64,000 nt of DNA from Pelomonas sp039929605 (GTDB lineage: Bacteria > Pseudomonadota > Gammaproteobacteria > Burkholderiales > Burkholderiaceae_C): assembly GCF_039929605.1 (NCBI RefSeq), contig NZ_JBDSQX010000101.1, forward strand, positions 1-64,000, given 5' to 3'. This document shows, piece by piece, positions 1 to 8,339 of the stretch (position 1 is its first letter; every line of letters starts with the position of its first letter). The translations under genes and the position numbers were made by a program. Below the pieces are notes generated by a model. It was not told the DNA's origin and made no database searches. It worked only from the letters and a program-made list of their open reading frames with translations.

Positions 1-52
1 AAAGCATAGTTTAAAGTCATGTTGGCACTTGTCATTCTAAACAGACTTCCGC
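1..52. other. AT-rich foreign end interrupting alpha-E gene
   Basis: The first ~50 bases are clearly AT-richer than the rest of the window and do not continue the reading frame of the adjacent alpha-E domain in a family-like way. The shift occurs at about base 50, after the codons for Pro-Ser-Ser-Ala. The segment includes short complementary words (TTGGCACTTGTCATTCT and neighbours). It could be the terminus of an insertion sequence, but no transposase is visible, so this is inference. Confidence 0.35.
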
Positions 53-1999
53 CATTATGTGGATGGCGGAGCTGGGCAGCAGCGTCGCCAGCAGCGCGCG
101 TTCGAAACCGCGCGGGTCGTCCTGGGCATGCGGCGCCTCGGGGCCGACAAGGTTGTGGCGGCGCGCCAGCGCGTCCAGCAGCGGCAGCATGGGCGCGGCC
201 ATGGCGCCGCGCTGCACCATGACGCTGGCCTCAATGACATGACGCGCGAGCCGGGCGCTGTTCTCGGCGCGCTCGGTGTAGCGGCCAAGCCAGAAGAGGT
301 TTTCGGCGGCACGGCTGGTCACCGTCCAGTGCACGTCGCGCAGGTCGGTGGCCTGCAGGGGCTGGGCCAGCAGCGAGGTCGGGTCGACCTCGCCGTCGGT
401 CATGACCCAGGTGTCGGCGCTCAGGGAGCCGCGCTGGATGGACAGCCAGGCGTCGGCCAGCGGGTCGCGCTTTGGCGCCACGCGCGCGAGGCCGCCGGGC
501 AGCACGGTCCAGCCGCCCTTGCCGTCACTGTCATGCCCATACAGCGCAAAGACGCGCAGCACGGCCACGCGCGGCTCCAGCGCACCGCGCACCCAGACGG
601 GCTGCTTGGTGGGCTTGACGCGCGCCTGCAGCGTGTAGGCGGTGGGGTTGGCGTCGATGCGAGTGACCAGGGCGCGCAGCTCCACCTCGTCCAGTTCTGC
701 GGCCACGATGGGCCCGAAGTGCTGCGTCGTGCTGCTGGCCGAGAAGGTGGGCACGACGACGAACTCGGCCAGGCGGGGGCGCAGCGAACGCCAGGCGCTT
801 TCCTCGCCGCACCACCAGCTTTGAATGGCCGGCAGCTTCAGGTCCTCGCCCAGCAGGCTTTCGGCGACGCCGGGCCAGAAGGCGGTGAGGCCGGGGCTTT
901 CCAGCCAGCCGGCGCCGGGCGCGTTGGCGATGACGACCTCGCCGGCGCGCGCCGCCTGCAGCAGGCCGGGCACGCCGAGGATGGAGTCGGGGCGCAGCTC
1001 CAGCGGGTCCAGCCAGGTGTCGTCCACACGGCGCAGCAGCACATGCACGCGCTCCAGGCCGGCCAGCGTCTTGAGGTAGACCTTGTCGGCGCGCACGGTG
1101 AGGTCGGCGCCCTCAACCAGGGTGATGCCCAGATAGCGCGCCAGGAAGGCCTGCTCGAAATAGGTTTCGTTGCGCGGCCCCGGCGTCAGCAGTGCAATGC
1201 GGCTGCGCTCGCCGGCGGGTGACAGCTGCATCAGCGTGCGGATGAAGTCGCGGTAGCTGGCGGCCAGGCGCTGCACGGCCATCTGCCGGAAGGCCTCAGG
1301 GAACTGCTGGGCAATGATGAGGCGGTTCTCGAGCACATAGCCCAGACCCGAGGCGGCCTGCGTGCGCTGGCCGACCACCCACCACTTGCCGTCGGCGCAG
1401 CGGGTCAGGTCGAAGGCCAGCACCTGCAGGTGCACGCCACCAGCGGGTTTGCTGCCGTGCATGGCGCGCAGGTATTGCGGGTGGGCCAGCACGAGGGACG
1501 CCGGCAGCAGGCCTTCGCGCAGCAGCTTGCGCTCGCCGTAGGTGTCGGCCATGACGGCGTCGAGCAGCCGCGCGCGCTGGGCAATGCCGGCTTCGATCTC
1601 GCGCCACTCGTCGGGCGCGATGAGCATGGGCAGCAGCTCCAGCGGCCAGTGGCGGGCCAGCGGCGCGCCGTGCTGGCCGTTCTCGCCGGGCAGCGGCGGG
1701 CCGTCGCTGTGCACGTTGTAGCTGGCGCCGTCCTCCAGCACCCGGCGCTGCACGCGCAGGGCCTTGGCCGACAGCTCCTGCCAGCCGGCCGCACCACCGG
1801 CCTCGAAGAAACGCTGCCAGCGCTCGGCCAAGCCGGCTTGAGGCTCGCCGGCGTGGTTGACCTCGCCCGTCAGTTCGTAGAAGTGGCCATCACGGCTGCG
1901 CAAGGCGGCGGACGCGGCCCGCACCAGGGGATCGGGCGCGGCTGGCTCATCCGGCTCATCGGGGAGCAGGCTCCACTGACTGGGTGTGAGCTCGGGCAT
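32..1999 (-). CDS. Circularly permuted ATP-grasp protein fused to a truncated alpha-E domain
   Basis: The first ~550 residues form a circularly permuted type 2 ATP-grasp domain (formerly DUF404/DUF407), predicted to ligate an amine to a carboxylate using ATP. From about residue 560 an alpha-E domain (DUF403) begins, with the family start VTSRAAENLFWLGRYTERAE. Family fusions carry about 300 residues of alpha-E; here only ~97 remain before an unrelated tail (IHIMAEVCLE) and a stop, so the gene looks truncated by foreign DNA at the window edge. I chose the ATG at 1999 over a TTG at 2035. It is the last gene of the ATP-grasp/alpha-E/transglutaminase cluster. The ATP-grasp half may still function. 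The family's substrate is unknown. Confidence 0.85.
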   Translation of the reverse strand: MPELTPSQWSLLPDEPDEPAAPDPLVRAASAALRSRDGHFYELTGEVNHAGEPQAGLAERWQRFFEAGGAAGWQELSAKALRVQRRVLEDGASYNVHSDGPPLPGENGQHGAPLARHWPLELLPMLIAPDEWREIEAGIAQRARLLDAVMADTYGERKLLREGLLPASLVLAHPQYLRAMHGSKPAGGVHLQVLAFDLTRCADGKWWVVGQRTQAASGLGYVLENRLIIAQQFPEAFRQMAVQRLAASYRDFIRTLMQLSPAGERSRIALLTPGPRNETYFEQAFLARYLGITLVEGADLTVRADKVYLKTLAGLERVHVLLRRVDDTWLDPLELRPDSILGVPGLLQAARAGEVVIANAPGAGWLESPGLTAFWPGVAESLLGEDLKLPAIQSWWCGEESAWRSLRPRLAEFVVVPTFSASSTTQHFGPIVAAELDEVELRALVTRIDANPTAYTLQARVKPTKQPVWVRGALEPRVAVLRVFALYGHDSDGKGGWTVLPGGLARVAPKRDPLADAWLSIQRGSLSADTWVMTDGEVDPTSLLAQPLQATDLRDVHWTVTSRAAENLFWLGRYTERAENSARLARHVIEASVMVQRGAMAAPMLPLLDALARRHNLVGPEAPHAQDDPRGFERALLATLLPSSAIHIMAEVCLE

Positions 2000-2104
2000 G
2001 GTGGCGGCTGGGGGTGAAGCGGGATTGTCAAGCAATGTCCAGGCACCACCAGGCCGCCGCCGATGCTGGCCGCCCCTTTTTCTCGAAAGGCTGCCGACTC
2101 TCGA

Positions 2105-2962
2105 TCACGCGCCGAGAAAGCGGCGCAGCGCGCGCTCGGCCGCCTCCGGGGCGTCGCGCCAGGCACCGTGGCCCACGCCGGGGAAGCGCTCGAAGCGGGC
2201 CCATTGCGGCGGCAGCGCGGCCACGATCTCCTCGGCGTCTTCGAGCGGCGTGACCGGGTCTTGCTCACCCGCCATGACGAGCACCGGGCATTGCACCTTC
2301 GCCAGGCCGGGCGCCAAGTCCATGCCGGGCAGCTCGACGCGCGTGTGCTCGAACAGGATCTCGGGCTTGAAGATCTTTCCGCCCCCGGCGTCCGCCTGCT
2401 GGGGTTGGGTGTTGTAGAGATGGCGGCAGAGCCGCTCATAGACGGCCCAGGTGTCCGGGCCGGGCCGCTCCCAGAAGTCGCGCGTGGCGTCTGCCGCCGC
2501 TGGCCCGCCGAGCCGGCCGAAGTGCTCGATCTTGCGCGCCAGGCCGAAGTGGTGCGAGGTGCTCGACAGCACGACCTTGGCCGGATGCGCCGGGTGGCGC
2601 GCCAGATAGCGCTGCGCAACGAAGCCGCCGAAGCTCTGGCCGAGCACGATGGGCTTGACGATGCCGAGCGCATCGCAGAGGCGCACGACGTCGTCGGCAA
2701 ACACATCCAGCCGCCACTCCTCGGCCGGGCGCGGGTCACTGCGGCCATGGCCGCGTTGGTCGAAGTAGACGACCTGGCAGAGGTCGGTGAAGCGGCTGAA
2801 GAAGGGGCGAAAGCCGGTGTGGTCGAAGCCCGGGCCGCCGTGGATGAGCAGCAGCGTCGGCTTCTCGCGCAGGCGGCGGCCGTCGGGCGATTCGTCAGGC
2901 ACCAGGCCCAGGCCTTCGATGTCGACGAAGAGGCGGACGCCGGGTTGGATTTCGATGTGCAT
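2105..2962 (-). CDS. Alpha/beta hydrolase, proline iminopeptidase-like
   Basis: This 285-residue protein has the alpha/beta-hydrolase fold with an HGGPG oxyanion-hole motif at residues 41-45, typical of the proline iminopeptidase (S33) group. The nucleophile elbow is GQSFGG with Ser110. The acid is probably the Asp in GEQDP and the base the His in GVGHG near the C-terminus. No signal peptide is visible, so it is probably cytoplasmic. It lies 12 bases after the toxin gene on the same strand and may share its transcript. It sits inside the ATP-grasp/alpha-E cluster, where an aminopeptidase-like activity on small peptides would fit, but that link is inference. Substrate not determinable. Confidence 0.85.
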   Translation of the reverse strand: MHIEIQPGVRLFVDIEGLGLVPDESPDGRRLREKPTLLLIHGGPGFDHTGFRPFFSRFTDLCQVVYFDQRGHGRSDPRPAEEWRLDVFADDVVRLCDALGIVKPIVLGQSFGGFVAQRYLARHPAHPAKVVLSSTSHHFGLARKIEHFGRLGGPAAADATRDFWERPGPDTWAVYERLCRHLYNTQPQQADAGGGKIFKPEILFEHTRVELPGMDLAPGLAKVQCPVLVMAGEQDPVTPLEDAEEIVAALPPQWARFERFPGVGHGAWRDAPEAAERALRRFLGA

Positions 2963-2974
2963 GGATGTCGACGA

Positions 2975-3259
2975 CTAGCGGGATTCGCGCTGATGGCGGA
3001 TGGCCACGATGACAGCGACATCGGTACGGGGCATGTAGCGATAGCGCACGACATATCCACGAGCGCCACGGCCCACGACCAATTCGCGCGTCCCGGCGCC
3101 AACCCGGCGCCCGATTTCAGGCGCATGCGTCAACACACGAAGTGCCCCTATCAAATCGTCCTTGCGGTCTAACGCATTGTCTGGATCGTGTGCCATCAGG
3201 AAGTCGGTGATGCGATCAAGATCAGTCAGCGCACCCCGCTGGAACTCAACGCCCGTCAT
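2975..3259 (-). CDS. RelE/ParE-family toxin
   Basis: This 94-residue protein has the RelE/ParE toxin pattern: an N-terminal helical half (ALTDLDRITDFL) and a C-terminal basic beta-sheet half with GRRVGAGTRELVV and the ending strand VAVIVAIRHQRE, where ParE/YoeB-like toxins carry conserved Arg and His residues. Known members act on gyrase (ParE) or ribosome-bound mRNA (RelE); the sequence alone does not separate these, although pairing with a ribbon-helix-helix antitoxin favours ParE-like. Its start codon overlaps the antitoxin stop by about one base, so translation is coupled. Confidence 0.85.
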   Translation of the reverse strand: MTGVEFQRGALTDLDRITDFLMAHDPDNALDRKDDLIGALRVLTHAPEIGRRVGAGTRELVVGRGARGYVVRYRYMPRTDVAVIVAIRHQRESR

Positions 3260-3540
3260 TAGATGATCTTGCGCGGCACCGGCAAGGCGGCGGGTCGTCC
3301 CGCCAACTTGGCATCGAGATAGGTCTGGACTTCCTCAAGGCTGACCGCCTCACCAGTCACCAAAAACTCCGCCCAGCGCTCCTCGCAGATCTGGTCCATC
3401 TCTGCGTCGAACTCCGCCTGCGCGACGGACTCGGCGATGGCATCGCGGATGAAGGCGTGGGAGGTCTTGCCGGCACGCGCGGCGGCCTCGCTCACGCGCT
3501 CCTTGAGGTCGTCTTCGAGGCGGATGGTGGTCGTCGACAT
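3259..3540 (-). CDS. Ribbon-helix-helix antitoxin
   Basis: This 93-residue protein begins with a CopG/ParD-type ribbon-helix-helix segment: the beta strand TTTIRLEDDLKERV, then helices containing GKTSHAFIRDAI. The acidic C-terminal half (from about residue 45) would wrap and neutralise the downstream toxin. The gene precedes the toxin and overlaps its start. A perfect 9-bp inverted repeat that includes the Shine-Dalgarno sequence lies directly upstream, as expected for autorepression by a dimeric RHH protein. It is a two-gene insertion between members of the ATP-grasp/transglutaminase cluster. Confidence 0.85.
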   Translation of the reverse strand: MSTTTIRLEDDLKERVSEAAARAGKTSHAFIRDAIAESVAQAEFDAEMDQICEERWAEFLVTGEAVSLEEVQTYLDAKLAGRPAALPVPRKII

Positions 3541-3541
3541 G

Positions 3542-3569
3542 GCGCTACTCCTGCAAAAATGAGTAGCGC
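3542..3569. promoter_or_regulatory. Candidate antitoxin autoregulatory operator overlapping the RBS
   Basis: A perfect inverted repeat, GCGCTACTC (3542-3550) and GAGTAGCGC (3561-3569), is separated by 10 bases. Read on the minus strand it contains AGGAG, the Shine-Dalgarno sequence of the antitoxin gene, so protein bound here, or an RNA hairpin, would block expression. A third partial word (TGTGCTAC) follows at 3573-3580. Operator function is inferred from the RHH antitoxin context. Confidence 0.6.
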
Positions 3570-3630
3570 AATTGTGCTACAGCAGCGCTTAATAAGCTCC
3601 CGCGAGGGACTCGTTCAGCGTTGCCGTCTA

Positions 3631-6600
3631 TCACCCCACCTTGCGCAGATCCAGCGTGAACGGGAACTCCAGGCTGCGCTGGAGCTCAGTCGCCTCGACC
3701 TTGCCCGGCGTGTGGCCCATGGCCACGAAGCGTGCGAGGCGGCGGCTTTCGGCCTCGTAGGCGTTGACGGGCAGCGTCTCGTAGCTGCGGCCACCCGGGT
3801 GGGTGACGAAGTAGCGGCAGCCGCCCAGGCTCTTGTTCTGCCAGGAGTCGACGAGGTCCACCGTCAGCGGCGCGTGGATGCCGATGGTCGGGTGCAGGGC
3901 CGACGGTGGCAGCCAGGCGCGGTAGCGCACGCCGGCCACGTACTCGCCGACACGGCCGGTGGGCTGCAGCGGCAGCGACACGCCGTTGACGGTCACCCGG
4001 TGGCGGGTGTCGACGAGGCCGGTGACGTGCACCTCCAGCCGCTCCAGCGACGAGTCCACATAACGCGCCGTGCCGCTGGAGGAGCCCTCCTCGCCCATCA
4101 CATGCCAGGGCTCCAGCGCGCTGCGCAGCGTGACATGCACGCCGCGCGCTGCGAACTCGCCGTACTTGGGGAAGCGGAACTCGAGGTGCGGCGCGAACCA
4201 GGCGGCGTCCAGCGCATAGCCGGCGTCGCCCATGTCCTGCATGACGTCGGCGAAGTCCTCGCGCACGAAGTGCGGCAGCAGCCAGCGGTCGTGCAGTTCG
4301 GTGCCCCAGCGCACCAGGGGCGCGCGGTAGGGCGTCTTCCAGAAACGGGCCACGAGGGCGCGCAGCAGCAACTGCTGCACGATGCTCATGCGCGCATGTG
4401 GCGGCATCTCGAAGGCGCGCAGCTCCAGCAGGCCCAGGCGGCCGGTCGCGGAGTCCGGCGAGTAGAGCTTGTCGATGCAGAACTCGCTGCGGTGGGTGTT
4501 GCCGGTCACGTCGACCAGCACATTGCGCAGCGTGCGGTCCACCACCCAAGGCGGCATGAACGAGCCCCCACGCCCATCCGGCGAGCCGGACGTGCTGCCC
4601 CCCGAGGGGGCGCTCGCGCCTTGGGACGGCCCGGCGGCGCTCAGCTCGCCGTACTCGTCACTGGCCTTGAAGATCTCGCCCAGCGCGATCTCCATCTCGC
4701 GCAGTTGGTCGTTGCGTGCTTCGTCCACACGCGGCGCCTGGCTGGTGGGGCCGATGAACAGGCCGCTGAACAGATAGCTCAGCGACGGGTGGTTGTGCCA
4801 GTAAGCAAGCAGCGAGGCGAGCACTGTGGGCCGGCGCAGGAAGGGCGAGTCTGCCGGCGTGGCGCCGCCGAGCACGAAGTGGTTGCCGCCGCCGGTGCCG
4901 CTGTGGCGGCCGTCCAGCATGAACTTCTCGGTGGACAGCCGCGTCAGGCGCGCCGCCTCGTAGAGGAACTCGGTGTTCGCCACCAGTTCGCCCCAGTTCT
5001 GCGCCGGGTGGATGTTGACCTCGATGACGCCGGGGTCAGGTGTGATGGCCAGCAGCTTGAGGCGCGGGTCGCGCGGCGGCGGGTAGCCTTCCAGCACGAT
5101 CTTGTAGCCGGTGTCCTCGCAAGCCGTCTCGATGGCCGCCAGCAGCTCCAGGTAATGCTCCAGCTTTTCGAGCGGCGGCATGAAGACGTAGAGCGCGCAG
5201 CTGGCCTTGCCCTTGCGCTCGGCCTTGGGGCCATTGGCCCGTCGCGGGTCACGCGCCTCGACGCAGAGCGCCGTGCGCGTGAGGTCGCGGGCACTTTCAA
5301 AGCGGGCCGGCGCGGCTGCCGTTGCAGCCGTCCCAGCGACACCGGCCGCAGCCGTGCCCGCAGGGCCTGCGCTCGAACCCGCAACAGCACCCGCAGCCTG
5401 GCCACCGCGCGGCACACCGGCCACAGGGCCGACGGCCGCCACGCTCATCGTCTGCGCGCGCAGGGCGGCCGCTGCGGGCAGCATGCCGCGCGGGGCGAAC
5501 GGGTCCTGTTCGATCAAATGCGGGAAGTCACCCTTGCTGACCCAGGGCAGCGAATCCAGCGGCAGGCGCCAGCCCATCGGCGAGTCACCGGGGAAGAGGT
5601 AGAGCCGCTCGCCGCGGAAGTACCACGGCCCCGTCTGCCAACGGTTGCCACCCAGCGGCGGCGCGGCCTCGCTGCGGCTCAGCGGCAGCGCGTAGCCGAC
5701 GACATGGGCCAGGCCCTGTTCATAGATGCGGCGCAGGCGCGCGCGCTCCATCTCGTCGTCCAGCCGCGAGTCGAAGGGGTCGACGTTGACCGGCAGGCGG
5801 CGCTCGCGCCACAGGTAGTAGAAGGTGTCCTCGTAGCCCGGCTGCACATGGCTGTCCGTCACGCCCAGGCGGCGGGTCAGCGCGGCCATGAAGGCCTTGG
5901 CGTCGTCACTGGTGTAGGTGTGGCCGGCACTCTCGTCGGCAAACCAGTCGGGGTTGCGCCAGCAGGGCTGGCCGTCGGCGCGCCAGTAGATGGACAGCGC
6001 CCAGCGCGGCAACTGCTCGCCGGGGTACCACTTGCCCTGGCCGAAGTGCAGGAAGCCGCCCTGGCCGTATTCGTCACGCAGCCGGTGCGTGAGTTGCTGG
6101 GCATAAAGGCGCTTGGTCGGACCGAGCGCGTCAGTGTTCCATTCGTCCGCGTCGCGGTCCTCGACGGCGACGAAGGTCGGCTCGCCGCCCATCGTCAGCC
6201 GCACGTCGCCGGCGACGAGATCGCGGTCGACCTTCTCGCCGAGCTTGAGCACCTCGACCCACTGCTCGTCGGTATAGGGCCGGGTCACGCGCGGCGACTC
6301 GTAGATGCGCGTGACGCCCATCTCATGCTCGAACTCGACCTCGCTCTCGTCGACGCCGCCACTGATGGGCGCGGCGCTGCCGGGCGTGGGCGTGGCGGCC
6401 AGCGGAATGTGGCCTTCGCCGGCCAGCAGGCCCGACGTTGGGTCCAGGCCGATCCAGCCGGCGCCGGGCAGGTAGACCTCGCACCAGGCGTGCAGGTCGG
6501 TGAAGTCGACCTCGGTGCCGCTGGGGCCGTCGAGCGCCTTTTCGTCGGGCGCCAGCTGGATCAGGTAGCCCGACACGAAGCGCGCCGCTAGGCCGAGGTG

Positions 6601-7176
6601 GCGAAGCAGTTCCACCAGCAGCCAGCCGGAGTCACGACAGGAGCCGGACGCCTTGCTCAGCGTCTCCTCGGGCGTCTGCACGCCCGGCTCCATGCGGATC
6701 AGGTAAGAGACGGCGTTCTGCACCTTGCGGTTGATCTCGACCAGGAAGTCGTTGGTCGTGCGAGGGGTACGCGGCACCTCGGCCGCGAAGGCCGCCAGCA
6801 ACGGCGTGGCGGGATCGACCTGCAGATAGGGCGCCAGCTCGATCTTCTGCGCCTCGTCGTATTCGAACGGGAACTGCTGCGCGTGCTCTTCGAGGAAGAA
6901 GTCGAAGGGGTTGTAGACCGCCATCTCGGCGACCAGGTCGACGGTGACCGTGAACTCGGTGGTCTTCTCGGGGAAGACCAGCCGCGCCAGATAGTTGGCG
7001 AACGGGTCCTGCTGCCAGTTCAGGAAATGGGTCTTGGGCTCGATGCTGAGCGAGTAGGCCAGCACCGGGGTGCGGCAGTGCGGCGCGGGCCGCAGGCGCA
7101 CGACCTGCGGGCCGAGGCTGACCGGGCGGTCGTATTTGTAGCGGGTGACGTGTTTGAGGGCGACGTGGATGCTCAT
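3631..7176 (-). CDS. Transglutaminase-like protein with large DUF2126 domain
   Basis: The 1181-residue protein starts with a bacterial transglutaminase N-terminal region and a transglutaminase/protease core. The catalytic triad is visible as Cys180 (SGSCRDSG), His229 (DLHAWCEV) and Asp245 (GLDPTSG). The remaining ~850 residues match the DUF2126 family that accompanies it. Family work on the alpha-E/ATP-grasp neighbourhood predicts a peptide amide-forming or amide-cleaving role. An Ala/Gly/Pro-rich segment near residues 575-630 and a Ser/Gly/Pro-rich segment near 850-880 look like inserted low-complexity stretches; the second matches an intergenic repeat of this genome. It is preceded by the alpha-E gene (67-base gap) on the same strand. 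Confidence 0.9.
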   Translation of the reverse strand: MSIHVALKHVTRYKYDRPVSLGPQVVRLRPAPHCRTPVLAYSLSIEPKTHFLNWQQDPFANYLARLVFPEKTTEFTVTVDLVAEMAVYNPFDFFLEEHAQQFPFEYDEAQKIELAPYLQVDPATPLLAAFAAEVPRTPRTTNDFLVEINRKVQNAVSYLIRMEPGVQTPEETLSKASGSCRDSGWLLVELLRHLGLAARFVSGYLIQLAPDEKALDGPSGTEVDFTDLHAWCEVYLPGAGWIGLDPTSGLLAGEGHIPLAATPTPGSAAPISGGVDESEVEFEHEMGVTRIYESPRVTRPYTDEQWVEVLKLGEKVDRDLVAGDVRLTMGGEPTFVAVEDRDADEWNTDALGPTKRLYAQQLTHRLRDEYGQGGFLHFGQGKWYPGEQLPRWALSIYWRADGQPCWRNPDWFADESAGHTYTSDDAKAFMAALTRRLGVTDSHVQPGYEDTFYYLWRERRLPVNVDPFDSRLDDEMERARLRRIYEQGLAHVVGYALPLSRSEAAPPLGGNRWQTGPWYFRGERLYLFPGDSPMGWRLPLDSLPWVSKGDFPHLIEQDPFAPRGMLPAAAALRAQTMSVAAVGPVAGVPRGGQAAGAVAGSSAGPAGTAAAGVAGTAATAAAPARFESARDLTRTALCVEARDPRRANGPKAERKGKASCALYVFMPPLEKLEHYLELLAAIETACEDTGYKIVLEGYPPPRDPRLKLLAITPDPGVIEVNIHPAQNWGELVANTEFLYEAARLTRLSTEKFMLDGRHSGTGGGNHFVLGGATPADSPFLRRPTVLASLLAYWHNHPSLSYLFSGLFIGPTSQAPRVDEARNDQLREMEIALGEIFKASDEYGELSAAGPSQGASAPSGGSTSGSPDGRGGSFMPPWVVDRTLRNVLVDVTGNTHRSEFCIDKLYSPDSATGRLGLLELRAFEMPPHARMSIVQQLLLRALVARFWKTPYRAPLVRWGTELHDRWLLPHFVREDFADVMQDMGDAGYALDAAWFAPHLEFRFPKYGEFAARGVHVTLRSALEPWHVMGEEGSSSGTARYVDSSLERLEVHVTGLVDTRHRVTVNGVSLPLQPTGRVGEYVAGVRYRAWLPPSALHPTIGIHAPLTVDLVDSWQNKSLGGCRYFVTHPGGRSYETLPVNAYEAESRRLARFVAMGHTPGKVEATELQRSLEFPFTLDLRKVG
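4559..4630. repeat. Intergenic-type repeat inserted inside the DUF2126 gene
   Basis: Read on the minus strand this segment runs CTGAGCGCCGCCGGGCCG, then TCCCAAGG, and later CCCCTCGGGGGG. These words recur in the same order in the intergenic elements at 14212-14295 and 15582-15668. In frame it encodes a Ser/Gly/Pro-rich stretch with no family-like conservation. It appears to be a repeat copy tolerated in frame inside a coding region. Confidence 0.5.
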
Positions 7177-7243
7177 GTCATTTGCTCCGCCGCGCGCGCT
7201 GCGGGCTGCTGTTTCGTTGAATTCGATCGGTCATGCCAGGCCA

Positions 7244-8188
7244 TCAAGCCGACGGCACAAGGAAATCGCGGCTGATGCTCGCGCCCAGATCAGCCACCTC
7301 GGCCAGGAAGCCGTCCAGGAACGGATGCAGCCCGCCCGCCTGGATTTCATCGATGCGCGCAAAGGCCAGTTCGGCCTCCAGCCGGCCGACGCGCCGAAGC
7401 GTCTCGCCGGACTGTGGATTGGCCACCCGCTTCAGGTTGGCCAGCATGCGCGTGACGCAGTGCGACATCGACCGCGGCATGTCCGGCCGCAGGATCAGCA
7501 GCTCGGCCACCTTTTCTGGCTGGATGACATTGCTGTAGACCTTGCGATAGATCTCGAAGCCCGACACCGAGCGCAGCACGGCTGACCAGTAATAGAAGTC
7601 GCGCGCGTCGTCGTGCTCGTCCGAGATCTCTTCCTGGCGGTAGAACTTGACGTCCAGCAGCCGCGCCGTGTTGTCGGCGCGCTCCAGGAAGGAGCCGATG
7701 CGGATGAAGTGGAAGGCCTCGTCCTGCAGCATGGTGCCGACCGTCACGCCGCGCGACAGGTGGCTGCGGTACTTGACCCACTCGAACAGCGCCGACGGAT
7801 CGCGCGCCAGCAGGCCGTCGCGCAGCAGGCGGCGGAACTCCAACCAGGTCTGGTTCATCGTTTCCCAGACCTCGGTCGTCAACGCACCGCGCACGGCCCG
7901 CGCGTTCTCGCGGGCGGCGCGCAGGCAGCTGAAGATGGACGATGCGTTGTCCTCGTCGGCCACCATGAAGTGCATGACGCTGCGGCTGTCGATGCGCGCG
8001 TGCTTGGTGTTGTAGAGGCTGTTCAGCTCGGAGATGGACACCAGGCTGCGCCAGGACTGCTCGGAATCCTCGGCCGACTGCGGCTGCAGCGAGGTCTGGT
8101 AGGCGATGTCCAGCATGCGAGCGGTGTTTTCGGCCCGTTCGATGTAACGGCTGAGCCAAAAGAGATGGTCGGCAGTCCTAGACAGCAT
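7244..8188 (-). CDS. Alpha-E domain protein (DUF403)
   Basis: This 314-residue protein is a full-length alpha-E domain, an all-helical family always found with circularly permuted ATP-grasp and transglutaminase partners, with no established biochemical activity. The start MLSRTADHLFWLSRYIERAE is the conserved beginning of the family; I chose the ATG at 8188, preceded by GGGAG at suitable spacing, over a longer 338-residue reading. A second copy of its first 19 codons lies upstream at 8280-8336, and the stop of that leader ORF overlaps this start. It lies between the ATP-grasp gene and the transglutaminase gene. Confidence 0.9.
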   Translation of the reverse strand: MLSRTADHLFWLSRYIERAENTARMLDIAYQTSLQPQSAEDSEQSWRSLVSISELNSLYNTKHARIDSRSVMHFMVADEDNASSIFSCLRAARENARAVRGALTTEVWETMNQTWLEFRRLLRDGLLARDPSALFEWVKYRSHLSRGVTVGTMLQDEAFHFIRIGSFLERADNTARLLDVKFYRQEEISDEHDDARDFYYWSAVLRSVSGFEIYRKVYSNVIQPEKVAELLILRPDMPRSMSHCVTRMLANLKRVANPQSGETLRRVGRLEAELAFARIDEIQAGGLHPFLDGFLAEVADLGASISRDFLVPSA

Positions 8189-8336
8189 GCTTCGACTCCC
8201 GTTCGTTGGCCGAAAACACCGCCCGCGCTGACGCGCTCCGCTGTGTTTTGGCTTCGCCACAAGCGCTGCGCGCTTGACCCGCTCGTTCGATGTATCGGCT
8301 CAGCCAGAAGAGGTGGTCTGCGGTTCTAGAAAGCAT
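8178..8336 (-). CDS. 52-aa leader ORF duplicating the alpha-E N-terminus
   Basis: This short ORF begins three bases after the stop of the ATP-grasp gene, where the alpha-E start normally lies. Its first 19 residues (MLSRTADHLFWLSRYIERA) are identical to those of the alpha-E protein downstream. The two copies differ at ten third-codon positions, all synonymous. After residue 19 the ORF enters the hairpin-rich segment 8189-8281 and has no family resemblance; it stops at TAG inside the third codon of the true alpha-E gene, an 11-base overlap compatible with translational coupling. It could be a relic of the original start, separated from the gene by an insertion, or a translated leader peptide. 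Confidence 0.5.
   Translation of the reverse strand: MLSRTADHLFWLSRYIERAGQARSACGEAKTQRSASARAVFSANERESKHAV
8189..8281. repeat. Hairpin-rich insert between the two alpha-E starts
   Basis: The segment holds inverted words: GGCCGAAAACACCGC pairs imperfectly with GCTGTGTTTTGGC about 20 bases later, and AAGCGCTGCGCGCTT is itself palindromic. The 15-base word GGCCGAAAACACCGC is also an inverted copy of alpha-E codons at 8117-8131. The composition resembles a REP-type element. Its edges coincide with the two copies of the alpha-E 5' end. Confidence 0.45.
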
Positions 8337-8339
8337 CGT

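Noticed and set aside
59..1222. Long open frame on the plus strand opposite the ATP-grasp/alpha-E gene
   Set aside because: Its protein is Gly/Ala/Gln/His-rich text with no domain; it mirrors the codon pattern of the true minus-strand gene.
3457..6591. 1044-residue open frame opposite the transglutaminase gene
   Set aside because: High-GC antisense shadow: no domain, His/Arg/Val-rich composition, while the minus strand has clear catalytic motifs.
8023..8262. 79-residue minus-strand ORF upstream of alpha-E, and a 24-residue N-terminal extension of alpha-E
   Set aside because: Both read the hairpin-rich insert; the alpha-E family starts at MLSRTADHLFW, which has its own ribosome-binding site at 8188.
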